Positions 44,176-54,675 of a stretch of 64,000 bases of DNA are shown in pieces; within the stretch, counting starts at the first letter, position 1, and every line of letters begins with the position of its first letter. Origin of the DNA: Marsupella aquatica (taxonomy: Eukaryota; Marchantiophyta); assembly GCA_973895155.1 (NCBI GenBank), contig OZ316891.1, positions 5,890,001 through 5,954,000 on the forward strand, read 5' to 3'. Both the position numbers and the translations under genes were made by a program. Below the pieces are notes generated by a model. It was given only the letters and a program-made list of their open reading frames with translations, did not search any database and was not told the DNA's origin.

Positions 44176-44650
44176 TGTTGAGCATAGACGATGATCGCAA
44201 CGGCAAGCCCATGAACCATCCAACGCACAATAGTCGACACAAGAGATACGTGGTTCACCTCCTTGAGGCTACGTCCACGGGAACACACAAGAGAGCTTTA
44301 CTGAACTCTAAGCCCGTCGGCTATACCGAGTCTCCACAGTGTAAGCTCTCCCTATCTCTCAAGTGGCTCCATAACAATGAGCCTTGGTTCTACCTCTCCA
44401 AGCACACATGCCTCTTATGATATAGTGTGCAACTTAGTTGTACCTAACCACATAGTTGTACCTAACCACATAGTTGTACCTAATCACGTAGTTGTACCTA
44501 ACCACATAGTTGTACCTAATCACGTAGTTGTACCTAACCACATAGTTGTACCTAATCACGTAGTTGTACCTAACCACGTAGTTGTACCAACCCACGTTGT
44601 TGTACCAACCACGTCATACCTAACCTAGACGTAAGAGTAAATACCCAACA
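44176..44650 (-). repeat. copia LTR, left (3' LTR of the element)
   Basis: 475 bp, matching 50304-50778 except at 44320. It contains an 18-bp minisatellite. The element's RNA should terminate in this copy. Confidence 0.96.
44430..44622. repeat. 18-bp minisatellite inside the LTR
   Basis: About ten units of AGTTGTACCTAACCACAT, with AATCACGT variants, run in tandem; the same array is in the right LTR at about 50558-50750. Because 18 is divisible by three, one frame stays open across it as repeated VVPNH(I/V), which is not taken as a gene. Confidence 0.9.
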
Positions 44651-44662
44651 ATCTTCCCCTTG
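44651..44662 (-). other. polypurine tract of the copia element
   Basis: On the minus strand CAAGGGGAAGAT directly precedes the 3' LTR start TGTTGGG. This is the expected primer site for plus-strand synthesis. Confidence 0.8.
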
Positions 44663-44841
44663 ACTCTGGTCTAGGGGAGAGTAATACTGCCAATGTATAT
44701 GATCCCTCAGCGGGAAGTTCTGGACAGAAACCAAACCGGTTTCCCTCTCTAACTAGAGCAAACCAGAACTAAGCCGTAGCCTAATACATAGGAATGAGGA
44801 AGAGCATATATCAGTAATTACAATGAATGTTAAAGAAAACT

Positions 44842-47800
44842 CTACTTGTGATGCAATTGCAAAACCTGCAATACGTCACGGTGTCTAGAGAAACTCTCCA
44901 AAGGAATCACTTTGGTAAATGCGTCAGCCGGGTTGAGTTTACCATCAATCTTGACTAGCTCAAACAAATTATCAGACACAGCCTGCCTGATAAAATGGTA
45001 CCTGACGTCAATGTGCTTCACTCTGCTGTCCATCACCTGGTTCACAGCAAGGTGGAGCGCACTTTGACTATCACAATGGAGCTTCACATTCCCCTGTGGC
45101 AATCCCATTTCAGTGATAAGTCTATCCAACCAAATCGCTTCCTTTGCTGCTTCCGCAGCTGCAACATACTCCGCTTCTGTAGTAGACTGAGCAATACACT
45201 TCTGCAAAGTAGACCTCCAACTTATGCATCCACCGCCAAGTGTGAACACGTATCCTGTTGTTGATCTCCTTCGGTCCAAATCTTGTCCATAGTCAGAATC
45301 TACATAGCCAATCAATGATCTAGCATTCTTTGCATTCGCATCAAATAAAAGACCATGATCCACGGTACCCTTCAAGTACCTGATAATCCACTTCACTGCT
45401 TCCCAGTGTACCTTCCCTGGATTCGACATGTACCTGCTCACCTTGCCCATAGCCATGGCAAGATCAGGTCTAGTGCAAGTCATCAAATACATGAGACTCC
45501 CCACTGCCTTGTCATATGGAACCTTTGACATCAACCCCTTCTCTGTGTCATCCGTAGGACAGAACACTGATGATAACTTGAAGTGTGGAGCCAACGGGGT
45601 ACTTACTGGCTTGCTATTCTCCATGTTGAACCTTGCAATTACCTTCCTCGCATAACTGCTCTGCGTCAACCATAGCTTGCCAGCCTCCAAGTCCCTAGTG
45701 ATCTCCATACCCAAAATCCTCTTAGCTGGCCCTAAGTCCTTCATCTTAAACTCTGCACTAAGCAGTGCCTTGAGCTTAACAATCTCAGACCTATCCTTGG
45801 CTGCAATTAGCATGTCATCCACATAAAGTACTAAAACAATGAACCCAAAGACAACATTCTTCACCGGTTTCAAATACACACAAGGGTCAAATACACTTCT
45901 GTGAAAACCTTGTGACCGAATCCAATCGTCAAACCGCTTGTTCCACTGTCTTGGTGACTGCTTCAACCCATACAAGGATTTCAGCAATCTGCAAACCAAT
46001 TCCTCCTGTCCTCTCTTCACAAAACCTAGCGGTTGTCTCATGAAGATCACCTCTTCCAATGTGCCATAGAGGAAAGCTGTGACAACATCCATCTGATCTA
46101 GGAGCAGACCAAATATTACAACAAGTACACACAATAGTCGTATTGTAGAGTACTTAGCAACTGGTGAGAAGACCTCATTGTAATCCACACCTTTCTCTTG
46201 TGTGAATCCCTTTGCTACCAATCTAGCCTTGTAGACCTTCGATCCACCTCCTATGGAATTATCCTTCAGCTTGTAAATCCACTTGTTGTCCACCACTTGC
46301 TGACCCTTAGGCAGCTTAACAAGCTCCCAAGTTTTGTTGTCCTTTAGTGACTGCATCTCCGTTTGCATTGCTGCAGTCCACTTCTGCTTCTCCTTTGAAG
46401 CACTTGCCTCATGAAATGAAGAAGGTTCTCCTTCTTCCAAAATTAACGCATCACCCTCATCATCAGCTGTAAAATCATCCTCTTGCAGTTGAGATGAATC
46501 AACCCACTGTCCATACCTTGATGGAGCGCGTACAGTGCGACCAGATGTTCTTCTAGCCGATGACTCCGGTTGATCTGCGTGTGCTGGTACAATTTGAAGC
46601 TCAACAGCATCCACTTGCTGCTCACCAGCATCAACAAACTCCTCTGGTTCCTCTGGCACAGGAACCAGCTCCATAATTGGAGCAACTCCTTCTCTCCGGT
46701 CATGCACCTCATAACCAATCTCCCCCTCAACGAGATCCGGGATAGGAGATTTTCCTTTGTCAGTACGGGAGACCTGAGTATTCTCCCCCTCCTTCAATAA
46801 TCTGGATTCATTGAAGGAAACATCCCTACTGACAACGAGCTTACAGGCAATAGGATCCCATAGCCTATAGGCTTTCACACCACTCTGGTACCCAAGAAAA
46901 ACACATTTCCTGGAGGTAGGATCCAACTTGGTCCTATTCTGCTTTGGTGTGAGAGCATATGCATCACTTCCAAAAATTACCAAGCCATGATAGTCTGCTT
47001 GCCGCTTATAGCGCATCTCAAACGGCGTTTTGAAATTGATAGCACTAGAAGGAGAAAGATTTACCAAATAAGTTGCGGTATTGACAGCTTCTGCCCAAAA
47101 TTCTTGTGGTAAACCTGATTGGCTCAACATACTCCGTGACCGCTCCAACAGTGTCCGATTGAGCCTCTCAGCGACACCATTCTGCTGCGGAGTATAAACT
47201 GTGGTGAGATGGCGAGTTATCCCCTGTTCTGAACAGTACTCTTCAAATTCCATTGAAGTGTACTCCCCGCCGTTGTCTGACCTCAGACTCTTCACCCTTG
47301 TATCCAAACACTTGATCGTGTTTCCAGTCTGATTCTCCACCTGGGCCTTCCACTTCTTAAAAATGGACAAGACATCAGACTTATGCGTCATGAAATAAAT
47401 CCACACAAATCTTGAGTAATCATCAATAAATGATACATAGTACAACTTTCCAGAGTGTGAGGGAGTCGGGGATGGACCCCACACGTCACTATGTATGTAC
47501 TCAAGAACCGCTTTGGAACGATGAGTTCCAACACCAAAAGCACGACGATGCTGCTTTCCAAGAATGCAATGCTCACAAAACTCTAATTTACAAGATTGCA
47601 AATCAGAAATGAGTCCATTCTTCTGTAAGATAGCCAAACCCTTCTCACTCATGTGGCCTAGCCGTGAATGCCACAGTTGAGTCATCTCCTCGTGAGACTT
47701 GGTTACATTGGCCTCTCCACATACAGTATTGCCCTGTAACACATACAAAGTCTTTTGTCTACTCCCCTTCAAAATCACTGTCTCTCCCGACCTGACTTGA

Positions 47801-48114
47801 AGTTCACCATCAATAACGCTCCATTGATGACCATTTGAATCCAACACACCGAGTGAAATCAGATTCTTACGCATGCCAGGTACATACCTGACTCCGGACA
47901 TTGTGCGCACAGCGCCATCAAACATTTGAATCTTCACAGACCCAATTCCCTCAATTTGACAGGAGTGATCATTTCCCATCAGAACTGAACCGTTTGAAAT
48001 AGAGTAAGAACTGAAAAACTCACGAATGTAACAAATATGAAAAGAGCAAGCACAATCAAGAATCCACACATCATCTGCTCTCCTAGATGACGTGCACAGG
48101 GCATACCCCCGGCT
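44842..48114 (-). CDS. copia pol (protease, integrase, reverse transcriptase, RNase H)
   Basis: About 1090 codons are open from the codon after the gag TGA down to the stop at 44842. The order is standard for Ty1/copia. The protease region has WILD with the Asp codon at 48057-48055, but the usual Ser/Thr-Gly after the Asp is Cys-Ala. The integrase has the zinc-binding HSRLGHMS...CEHCILGK and the core motifs HSDVWGPS, RSDNGGEY and QNGVAERLNRT, then KCVFLGY. The reverse transcriptase has GFTQEKGVDY, QMDVVTAFLYG and the catalytic LYVDDM. RNase H has GYVDSDYGQD, SSTEAEY-like STTEAEYVA and DSQSALHLA, ending near HIDVRYHFIR and DAFTKV. All polymerase and integrase catalytic acids appear present. 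Confidence 0.95.
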   Translation of the reverse strand, partial: SRGYALCTSSRRADDVWILDCACSFHICYIREFFSSYSISNGSVLMGNDHSCQIEGIGSVKIQMFDGAVRTMSGVRYVPGMRKNLISLGVLDSNGHQWSVIDGELQVRSGETVILKGSRQKTLYVLQGNTVCGEANVTKSHEEMTQLWHSRLGHMSEKGLAILQKNGLISDLQSCKLEFCEHCILGKQHRRAFGVGTHRSKAVLEYIHSDVWGPSPTPSHSGKLYYVSFIDDYSRFVWIYFMTHKSDVLSIFKKWKAQVENQTGNTIKCLDTRVKSLRSDNGGEYTSMEFEEYCSEQGITRHLTTVYTPQQNGVAERLNRTLLERSRSMLSQSGLPQEFWAEAVNTATYLVNLSPSSAINFKTPFEMRYKRQADYHGLVIFGSDAYALTPKQNRTKLDPTSRKCVFLGYQSGVKAYRLWDPIACKLVVSRDVSFNESRLLKEGENTQVSRTDKGKSPIPDLVEGEIGYEVHDRREGVAPIMELVPVPEEPEEFVDAGEQQVDAVELQIVPAHADQPESSARRTSGRTVRAPSRYGQWVDSSQLQEDDFTADDEGDALILEEGEPSSFHEASASKEKQKWTAAMQTEMQSLKDNKTWELVKLPKGQQVVDNKWIYKLKDNSIGGGSKVYKARLVAKGFTQEKGVDYNEVFSPVAKYSTIRLLCVLVVIFGLLLDQMDVVTAFLYGTLEEVIFMRQPLGFVKRGQEELVCRLLKSLYGLKQSPRQWNKRFDDWIRSQGFHRSVFDPCVYLKPVKNVVFGFIVLVLYVDDMLIAAKDRSEIVKLKALLSAEFKMKDLGPAKRILGMEITRDLEAGKLWLTQSSYARKVIARFNMENSKPVSTPLAPHFKLSSVFCPTDDTEKGLMSKVPYDKAVGSLMYLMTCTRPDLAMAMGKVSRYMSNPGKVHWEAVKWIIRYLKGTVDHGLLFDANAKNARSLIGYVDSDYGQDLDRRRSTTGYVFTLGGGCISWRSTLQKCIAQSTTEAEYVAAAEAAKEAIWLDRLITEMGLPQGNVKLHCDSQSALHLAVNQVMDSRVKHIDVRYHFIRQAVSDNLFELVKIDGKLNPADAFTKVIPLESFSRHRDVLQVLQLHHK

Positions 48115-49149
48115 TCATAAAACATACTCATCATTGAGTAAATCAGCTTCTCCATTAGCCCTAGCCACATTTGCCGATGAAGTTTCCGCTGCCTTTCCCT
48201 TACAGTCTCGCTTGAAGTGTCCAACTTGGTTGCACTTCCAACATGTCACCTGCCTCCTCTGAGGGGATTTACCCTTGGACTTAGATCTGGATTTAGATCT
48301 AAACTGGGTTCTACGGTCCCCAGTTGGTCGCTGCATACTCCTCCCACGGTTAACATTGAGGGCAGCACCAGATGATGAAGGCTGTGACGTGATGTGCATC
48401 TTCTGCTGAAGATCATCACTAAGCAGAGAACTTACCACGTCATTGTATGAAATGGTATCCCTATCACGATGCAACAACACTCGTGATAGGGACTGGTAAG
48501 ATGGAGGCAATGAACTAAGAAGCTGCAGAGCCTTCGTCTCATCATTCAAAGTCTCCCCAAGGTTTTCCAAGTCAACGACCATGTCGTTGAAAGCATCCAC
48601 ATGGTCTTGCAACTTCGTACCAGATTCCTTCATCCTGAAACTCATCAGTTTGTAGGAAGTGTAGAGCCGGTTCGACAACTCCTTGCGGTGATACTTGCTC
48701 TGCAATTCCGCAAATAAGGACATGCAATCCTTATGTGCACCCAACTGCTTGATGATGGGAGGCATGAGATAGAGTGTAACACACCACACTCCCTGCTCCT
48801 GCATGCGGTCCCATTGTTTCTCATCAACATCGTCTTCACGAGGGCTCAGCAGTTGGCCCATCCCTGACGCATAAAGCACTCCCTTCACCTGCTTCTCCCA
48901 TAGCAAGTAGTCAGAGCGCCCATCATACTTTGTCACTTCATACTTGGGTCCCCCAAGCTTGAAAGTCCCCATCTTCTTCTTTACCGTGAGCTCCGGTAGT
49001 AGTACTGCTTCCTCCACCACACGCCGCACCGGTGATGGTATCGGTGTCACGTGCTCTTCCTCCTGCTCCTCTCTCTGCCCCTGAAACCTCCGCGGTGACC
49101 CTCGTGCTTCAAGTTCCACGTCTTCGAAAAACTCCTCCGAATCACTCAT
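48115..49149 (-). CDS. copia gag
   Basis: 344 residues from ATG at 49149 to a TGA at 48117-48115. The central part has a copia gag region (YLLWEKQVKGVLYASG, then LYTSYKLMSFRM). A basic Arg/Ser tract and one CCHC zinc knuckle (CWKCNQVGHFKRDC) near the C-terminus bind nucleic acid. The TGA lies in the same frame as pol, and the reading continues without another stop through RRADDVWILD. So gag and pol form one frame interrupted by a single codon, either a mutation or a site of translational readthrough that sets the gag:pol ratio. Confidence 0.92.
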   Translation of the reverse strand: MSDSEEFFEDVELEARGSPRRFQGQREEQEEEHVTPIPSPVRRVVEEAVLLPELTVKKKMGTFKLGGPKYEVTKYDGRSDYLLWEKQVKGVLYASGMGQLLSPREDDVDEKQWDRMQEQGVWCVTLYLMPPIIKQLGAHKDCMSLFAELQSKYHRKELSNRLYTSYKLMSFRMKESGTKLQDHVDAFNDMVVDLENLGETLNDETKALQLLSSLPPSYQSLSRVLLHRDRDTISYNDVVSSLLSDDLQQKMHITSQPSSSGAALNVNRGRSMQRPTGDRRTQFRSKSRSKSKGKSPQRRQVTCWKCNQVGHFKRDCKGKAAETSSANVARANGEADLLNDEYVL

Positions 49150-50289
49150 ATGAGAAAGTCACAAAAAATGTTGTTTTTCACAACTTCTCAAAAAACTCGA
49201 AACTCAACACCGCCGCGTAGCCCACAAAGCTAGGAGTCCAATACTGAAAACCGAAATCAAAATCGAAATTTGACGGAAAAGTTATTCAAATTTCGGTCAA
49301 GGTGGGTAAAACCTTGGGAAACTCCCCCGTTTTGACCACCTCAGGGAATAACCGAAATACCAAGTACAACCCGTTGTCGGAATTGCGATGTGATTGGTGC
49401 GCTGCATTGCCAACTTCAATGGCTACGACCTCGCCGAAAAATAACCAAAAAAGTTACCGTTCGGCGGATGAAATCTTTGTCGGACGGTCAAAAAATAGCT
49501 CTCTGGTTTTTTGGAATATTCTATGACCCTTGTACAGGCCCTGTGGGAATTTTGGAAGAACAATCGAGGGGCTGACATGTGTCCTCGAACCCCCAAAACC
49601 CCCTACCACCCTTCGTCGTCGAAATCTGGTCGCGCGCGCAGAAAATACACACGGTAGAATGTACCCCTCGACACCAAATGCAAGATATCTCACTCGGGTT
49701 TTGACTAAATCAAGATCCGATTTCAGATTTGGAAACTAGACTCCGAGGCGATGAAGATCGATATAAGAAGCACCCAAAACAAGGAAAGAACGAGGGAGAA
49801 AAAAATTGGTAAAGATGACAGATTTCTCTCAATTGCCATAGCCAATTTCGAATCAGTTTTTCAAAGAGAAAAAAATGGTACCTTGTCAACAACGAATGTT
49901 GATCAATTGCACTTGGTGCCGTCACCAAGTCCAACAAGGTAATTGATTTTGCTTAGCCTTCCTCTTTGCATCAAAGAGCCAATCCCGGACTCAAAAACAA
50001 TCGTCTTGCCTCAATCTCTCCGTTGAGTCAAAACACTTGACGCTTCTCCCTCCGAGTCGATTGCCAACTTTCTTCACAAAATCCAGAATGACGAAAACTT
50101 AGATCTCTCTGCACCACGAGCTCCGTTCAACGATTTCTTCACACCGTTAGAAAGCTCTTGCCCTGATCTATCCGTTGAGCCCATAAACTCCAAGTTCCAT
50201 GCGATGGAACTCTGGAAAATCCACCAACACTCAACGCTGGAAAAACCGTCATGAAATCCCGTCACGAACACACGTCACCTCCCAAGCAT
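49150..50289 (-). other. long untranslated leader of the copia element
   Basis: About 1.14 kb between the primer site and the gag ATG. There are only short open frames and no recognised domain. Packaging and dimerisation signals would be expected here. Confidence 0.6.
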
Positions 50290-50301
50290 GCTCTGATACC
50301 A
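50290..50301 (-). other. primer-binding site, initiator tRNA-Met
   Basis: On the minus strand TGGTATCAGAGC lies two bases inside the 5' LTR. It is complementary to the 3' end of plant initiator tRNA-Met, the common copia primer. Confidence 0.92.
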
Positions 50302-50303
50302 AT

Positions 50304-50778
50304 TGTTGAGCATAGACGATGATCGCAACGGCAAGCCCATGAACCATCCAACGCACAATAGTCGACACAAGAGATACGTGGTTCACCTCCTTGAGGCTAC
50401 GTCCACGGGAACACACAAGAGAGCTTTACTGAACTCTAAGCCCGTCGACTATACCGAGTCTCCACAGTGTAAGCTCTCCCTATCTCTCAAGTGGCTCCAT
50501 AACAATGAGCCTTGGTTCTACCTCTCCAAGCACACATGCCTCTTATGATATAGTGTGCAACTTAGTTGTACCTAACCACATAGTTGTACCTAACCACATA
50601 GTTGTACCTAATCACGTAGTTGTACCTAACCACATAGTTGTACCTAATCACGTAGTTGTACCTAACCACATAGTTGTACCTAATCACGTAGTTGTACCTA
50701 ACCACGTAGTTGTACCAACCCACGTTGTTGTACCAACCACGTCATACCTAACCTAGACGTAAGAGTAAATACCCAACA
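50304..50778 (-). repeat. copia LTR, right (5' LTR of the element)
   Basis: 475 bp, matching 44176-44650 except A at 50448. The element's promoter should lie in this copy. It contains the same 18-bp minisatellite. Confidence 0.96.
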
Positions 50779-50783
50779 TGTAT
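50779..50783. other. target-site duplication, right copy (TGTAT)
   Basis: It directly follows the right LTR and equals 44171-44175. Confidence 0.93.
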
Positions 50784-51964
50784 AGTCTTCCCTGTGCATT
50801 GACAGAAAGGACACTCTGAAGGGTAGGGAGTTCACTTTATATTTTTAAAAAAGGAGTGATATTTTTGTAATTCTAGAAACTTAATTTAAGACAGTAGTAT
50901 TATTTTAAGTGGTGCCTTATAGTTCTTTGATAATGGTTATTGATAAGCATGTTTAGACTGATTATTATGTGCCCCTTGTAGTGGGAAGGACATATTCAAG
51001 GGCAATGAGAACATAATCACACTAGACCAGGGTGCATGCAGAAAATTAGAGGAAACGGTGACTCTAAAATATATGGTCAATTTTTTAGTAGCTTGACCCA
51101 GATTAAGATGGCATTTGAGGATCTAAACCCGGATGTATACTAGCAACGTCACTATTAAAGGAAAATGTTGGGATAACGAATGTCATATCCCCCAAGATTA
51201 GAAAATTATTGATAATTTCTAGGAGATATTAAAATGCTTGGAATATACCAAATATCAAATTATTCACCTAAGTAACTAGGATCCAAATTAACTACTGTAG
51301 GTAATTCAATAGAAAATATAAAAATCAGGTGATTTTCATTCATTGAGTTGGTAGAACTATAGGGCAAGTACGTTCGGCAAAATGGCATAAATTCTAGGTC
51401 AAAAGCTTTCCTTAGTTCCCAATTATTGATTGTTCATTATTACATAAGGCATTATTTGATAACTAACAAATTTGACCATTTTTTGTTTATTGATGCCATG
51501 CTTTTGAAATTACTATGAATGCATTTCTCTCATCATAATTGCTTTTTCCTGCAACAATTTTGTGTCATTTGTGTCCCTGAGTGAGTCAAGTTAATGAATA
51601 AGTTTCACTATCTATTTGTTTACCATATATTAAATGCAACCAAGATTTAAACAGAAAATAATGGTTAGAGTAGCATATAGGTTTAGAGGTAAAAACATTA
51701 TGTAAATACTGTGGCTGTGTGGACGTGGTACAGCCTACTACCAAATCAAAACAAAAACAAAATCACTCAATTACTGTAACATCTTCTTTGGAAGAATCAA
51801 TCTTTCAAAGAAGGCCCATTGATTTAGTTTTGGCTGAAGGTTGAAGAAAGGCACATAACAACTAAAACTGTTGTGGAGCAAAGGTATGCAAGTGCATGTA
51901 AAGTGTTTGTCTTGCATTAAATGAGTGAATTGATTATAAGAGTTTTTTTTGCCTTGTAAGATCA
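50784..51964. other. intergenic, no gene recognised
   Basis: AT-rich DNA that would have been contiguous with 44175 before the copia insertion. Nothing coding is supported. Confidence 0.5.
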
Positions 51965-52245
51965 TTTTGAATTCCATCTTACTTATAAAAAGCCAACTAC
52001 AAGATAAAGTTGGGGCCTAGGCTTATAGAGTGAAGCCTCTAGATCGTAATTCCATGGCTCATCATGTGGATAGGAAAAGTCATGACCATCATCTATGTCA
52101 AATGATAGGCATGTATGTTTTTTGAGTGTGAACAGTGGGGAGGACATTAAAAAATGGGCATGTATGTTTTGTCATTAAATATATTTTTAGTGTCCTCCAC
52201 ACTATTCATGCTCAAAGAACGGGGAGTCGGGGCTAGTGTCTTATA
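51965..52245 (+). repeat. dispersed repeat, copy 2, with hairpin
   Basis: Matches 5690-6145 (GTTGGGGCCTAGGCTT, GAGTGAAGCCTCTAGA, TCATCATGTGGAT, GGGGAGTCGGGGCTAGT). At 52126-52218 an inverted repeat of about 31 bp is visible: TGAGTGTGAACAGTGGGGAG...ACATTAAAAA pairs with TTTTTAGTGTCCTCC...CATGCTCA, with a few mismatches. It is probably a non-autonomous element. Confidence 0.7.
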
Positions 52246-54675
52246 ATTCCCATCTCACAAGTCTTATAATTGTCCCTACATTTAATTAGTTCAATCAACA
52301 TAGTAAGCTGAACTTGATTTCATTAGGCCAGAGTTATTGAAGGAAATGAATTTTGATTGCCACAAACTGCATAACCATAAGACCATCAATGTACAAGAAT
52401 CAATAAACCGAAACAAGAAAGAATGATTCAATGAATGATCAGCTTGTACTTGACTTTGAAATTCCTCAAAGGGGATAGTTTGAACAACTTTGTGGATAAC
52501 AAAGCATTCTCTGCCGTGGATTTGGTAATAGATTCCAGTCTAGCTTCATCAACAAAGAAATGTTCTCATATATTTGGGCAATTTGGCTTGAAGAATGTGC
52601 ATGTTACCCCGCATAATAAGTCTCCAAATGTTCTCAGTGTAAGCCATCAGTGTCCATGTTCCAAATTTGTTTCCTCAAATGTCTTAAATGAATGGAAATC
52701 CTCTTTTTGGCATACTTGAGTGTAAGTTGTACCCTTGAAAGACACACTTGTGTCTTTGATGTTGTGCACTCTTTGTACCCTAAGATTATGAAGTCAGGAT
52801 TCCATTTATACACTTGGGATGGAGTTTGTAGACTTGCAATGCTCATTACCCACAACGGCATGGGCATCATTTGGAATCAAGTAAATTAGATACACTTAGT
52901 GAGAGATTTTATACTTTAGTGCAATAGTAAGGCGGAGAAAATGGGAACGATAATCTTCTTGGCTACATTGACTAGCCATAATTATGATAGCTAGAACATT
53001 TACACCATATTTATCCCATCCCTTACTTTTAAATGTTAATAAGTCAGCAAAACATGCAGTTGCAGCCTTTTGGTCCATATCTGAATTTTAGAATATTTAC
53101 ACTATTAATGATCAGTTCGCGTTTTGTAACACAATAAACAACAACACAATAATATCTTATCTCCCTAGAGCTCCTCTCTCCACCTCTGTTGACATTTAAT
53201 TGTGCAACCTAATATTTTCAGCCATGACCATAAAACCTTGGTTGTGGGCAATTCTGGCTTGATATAGCCCTGCCATGTCCTTTCAGCATGTTCTCTTCAC
53301 TGCTAACTTGACTGCTCAATACCCTAAGCCCTGACCATGGTTACCATGAGCAGCAAACAATAATTTCTTCACTAACAGCACTGCCAAGGGGGCAGCAGTA
53401 AGAGCTGTCTCGCATGTAGTTGCCCCTCAAATTTTCAGGCCTGAAAAACGCCCTAAACTGCCTGTAAAAAGTGTGTTGTCATGGATCACAAAATCTAATG
53501 GTCCTGCTAAGTTTCACCTCACACTTGAGAGAACAGAACCCAAGGACTGTGAATGCGCACTCCATCACCTGAAAGCCTGTATCTGGATTTATTTTATTAG
53601 TTTTTCAAAGGTTGGCACTGCAAGGGCCAGAACATTTCCAATCTTTGCCATTGGATCTCCACTTTTAACTGCCATGGAGCTTGCCAACTGGGGGGTTTAG
53701 GCAGGAAATTCTGGCTGTATAATATGATGCCAGGCATTAAGTTTAGGGCAACCAAAGAAAGGCCCCCCCCTATATCCAAGACACCCATAAGATCTTTCAA
53801 AGTTGAGGGGCAAATTGAGAAAAGTTTAGCCTAGTGGCCCCATCAAGTATTTTTTGGTACTTGGGGGATTCATGTACCTGGTAGACATGTTGCATTGGGG
53901 CCATGGCTGAGTTGCACATCTAAGTCATGATACCACCATTGTATCAATGGTGGGAAGAAAATGCAGTTCCGATGGGAGTAGATCCAACATGCATTACTAT
54001 TTTTACTAGCCCAGTCAAATGAGATGTGAATAAAAGCTCGCACTAGAGGGCCCCTCTTGCACCCAGCATCACGGGACTAACATAGGGAATCTAGGTAAAG
54101 ATTTCATTGTGCTTCAATAGATTCACAGACCATCCTGGATGGGTCAATGTTTGAAAAACAAGTTCTCACATGGTTCAGAATGTACATTTTCTGGGGTCTT
54201 CTTGCTTGTTCATGCTGTCGAAAATTATGTTTGATGCCCTTTGCATTCGTCTTGTGTACTTGTACCCAAACAAATTAATTGTTCCCTTGAAAACAAAACA
54301 ATAGTCTTAGAGAGCTACTTTATACTTTACTGACATGGAAAGACGTTGGAAAGCTTAAAAGGACCAAACTCCCAAAGAAACATTCATACTGTCATAGGTC
54401 AAAGATGTCCAATGTGAGATACCTTTGGTGCTGTAGCTGTCATAAAAGCGGTTTGGTAATTACATGGCTCCCCATTCTGCTCTGAAGTTAGCAGTACACA
54501 CGTTGTAACCTGTCTAAACTTCTAAATAGGGACAACCAGTTTCTCCAGCTAAGACCAAAAACTGATCCACTTTGAGACACCTCGAGTTCGACAAATAACT
54601 ACAATCGTTTCTAGCAGTGACTTTTTCCTATGGCTAAAAGGACTGATGACCCAGATGTGCACTTTACTTTGATGT
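52246..54675. other. intergenic, possible decayed ORF
   Basis: On the minus strand 52400-52870 keeps stretches of plausible protein (KKRISIHLRHLRKQIWNMDT, then ENIWRLIMRGNMHILQAKLP in another frame), as if an old gene or transposase had decayed. I do not recognise the family. The rest shows nothing. The 3' UTR of the helicase gene should lie at the right end. Confidence 0.35.

Larger units (their letters stand above)
44176..50778 (-). mobile_element. full-length Ty1/copia LTR retrotransposon, recent insertion
   Basis: The 6.6-kb element is on the minus strand. The two 475-bp LTRs (44176-44650 and 50304-50778) differ at a single position by my comparison (44320 G, 50448 A). On the minus strand each LTR starts TGTTGGG and ends CAACA. 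The insertion is flanked by identical 5-bp target copies, TGTAT, at 44171-44175 and 50779-50783. Inside are a tRNA-Met primer site, a leader of about 1.15 kb, gag, pol in copia order (protease, integrase, RT, RNase H) and a polypurine tract. Near-identical LTRs mean a young insertion. One in-frame TGA separates gag from pol and the protease motif is atypical, so autonomy is doubtful. Confidence 0.97.

Noticed and set aside
44430-44622. CRISPR-like regularly spaced repeat
   Set aside because: The units are directly adjacent with no unique spacers, sit inside an LTR and are in a plant genome.
44377-44628. Open frame of repeated VVPNHI/V
   Set aside because: It results from the 18-bp minisatellite inside the LTR and has no independent coding evidence.
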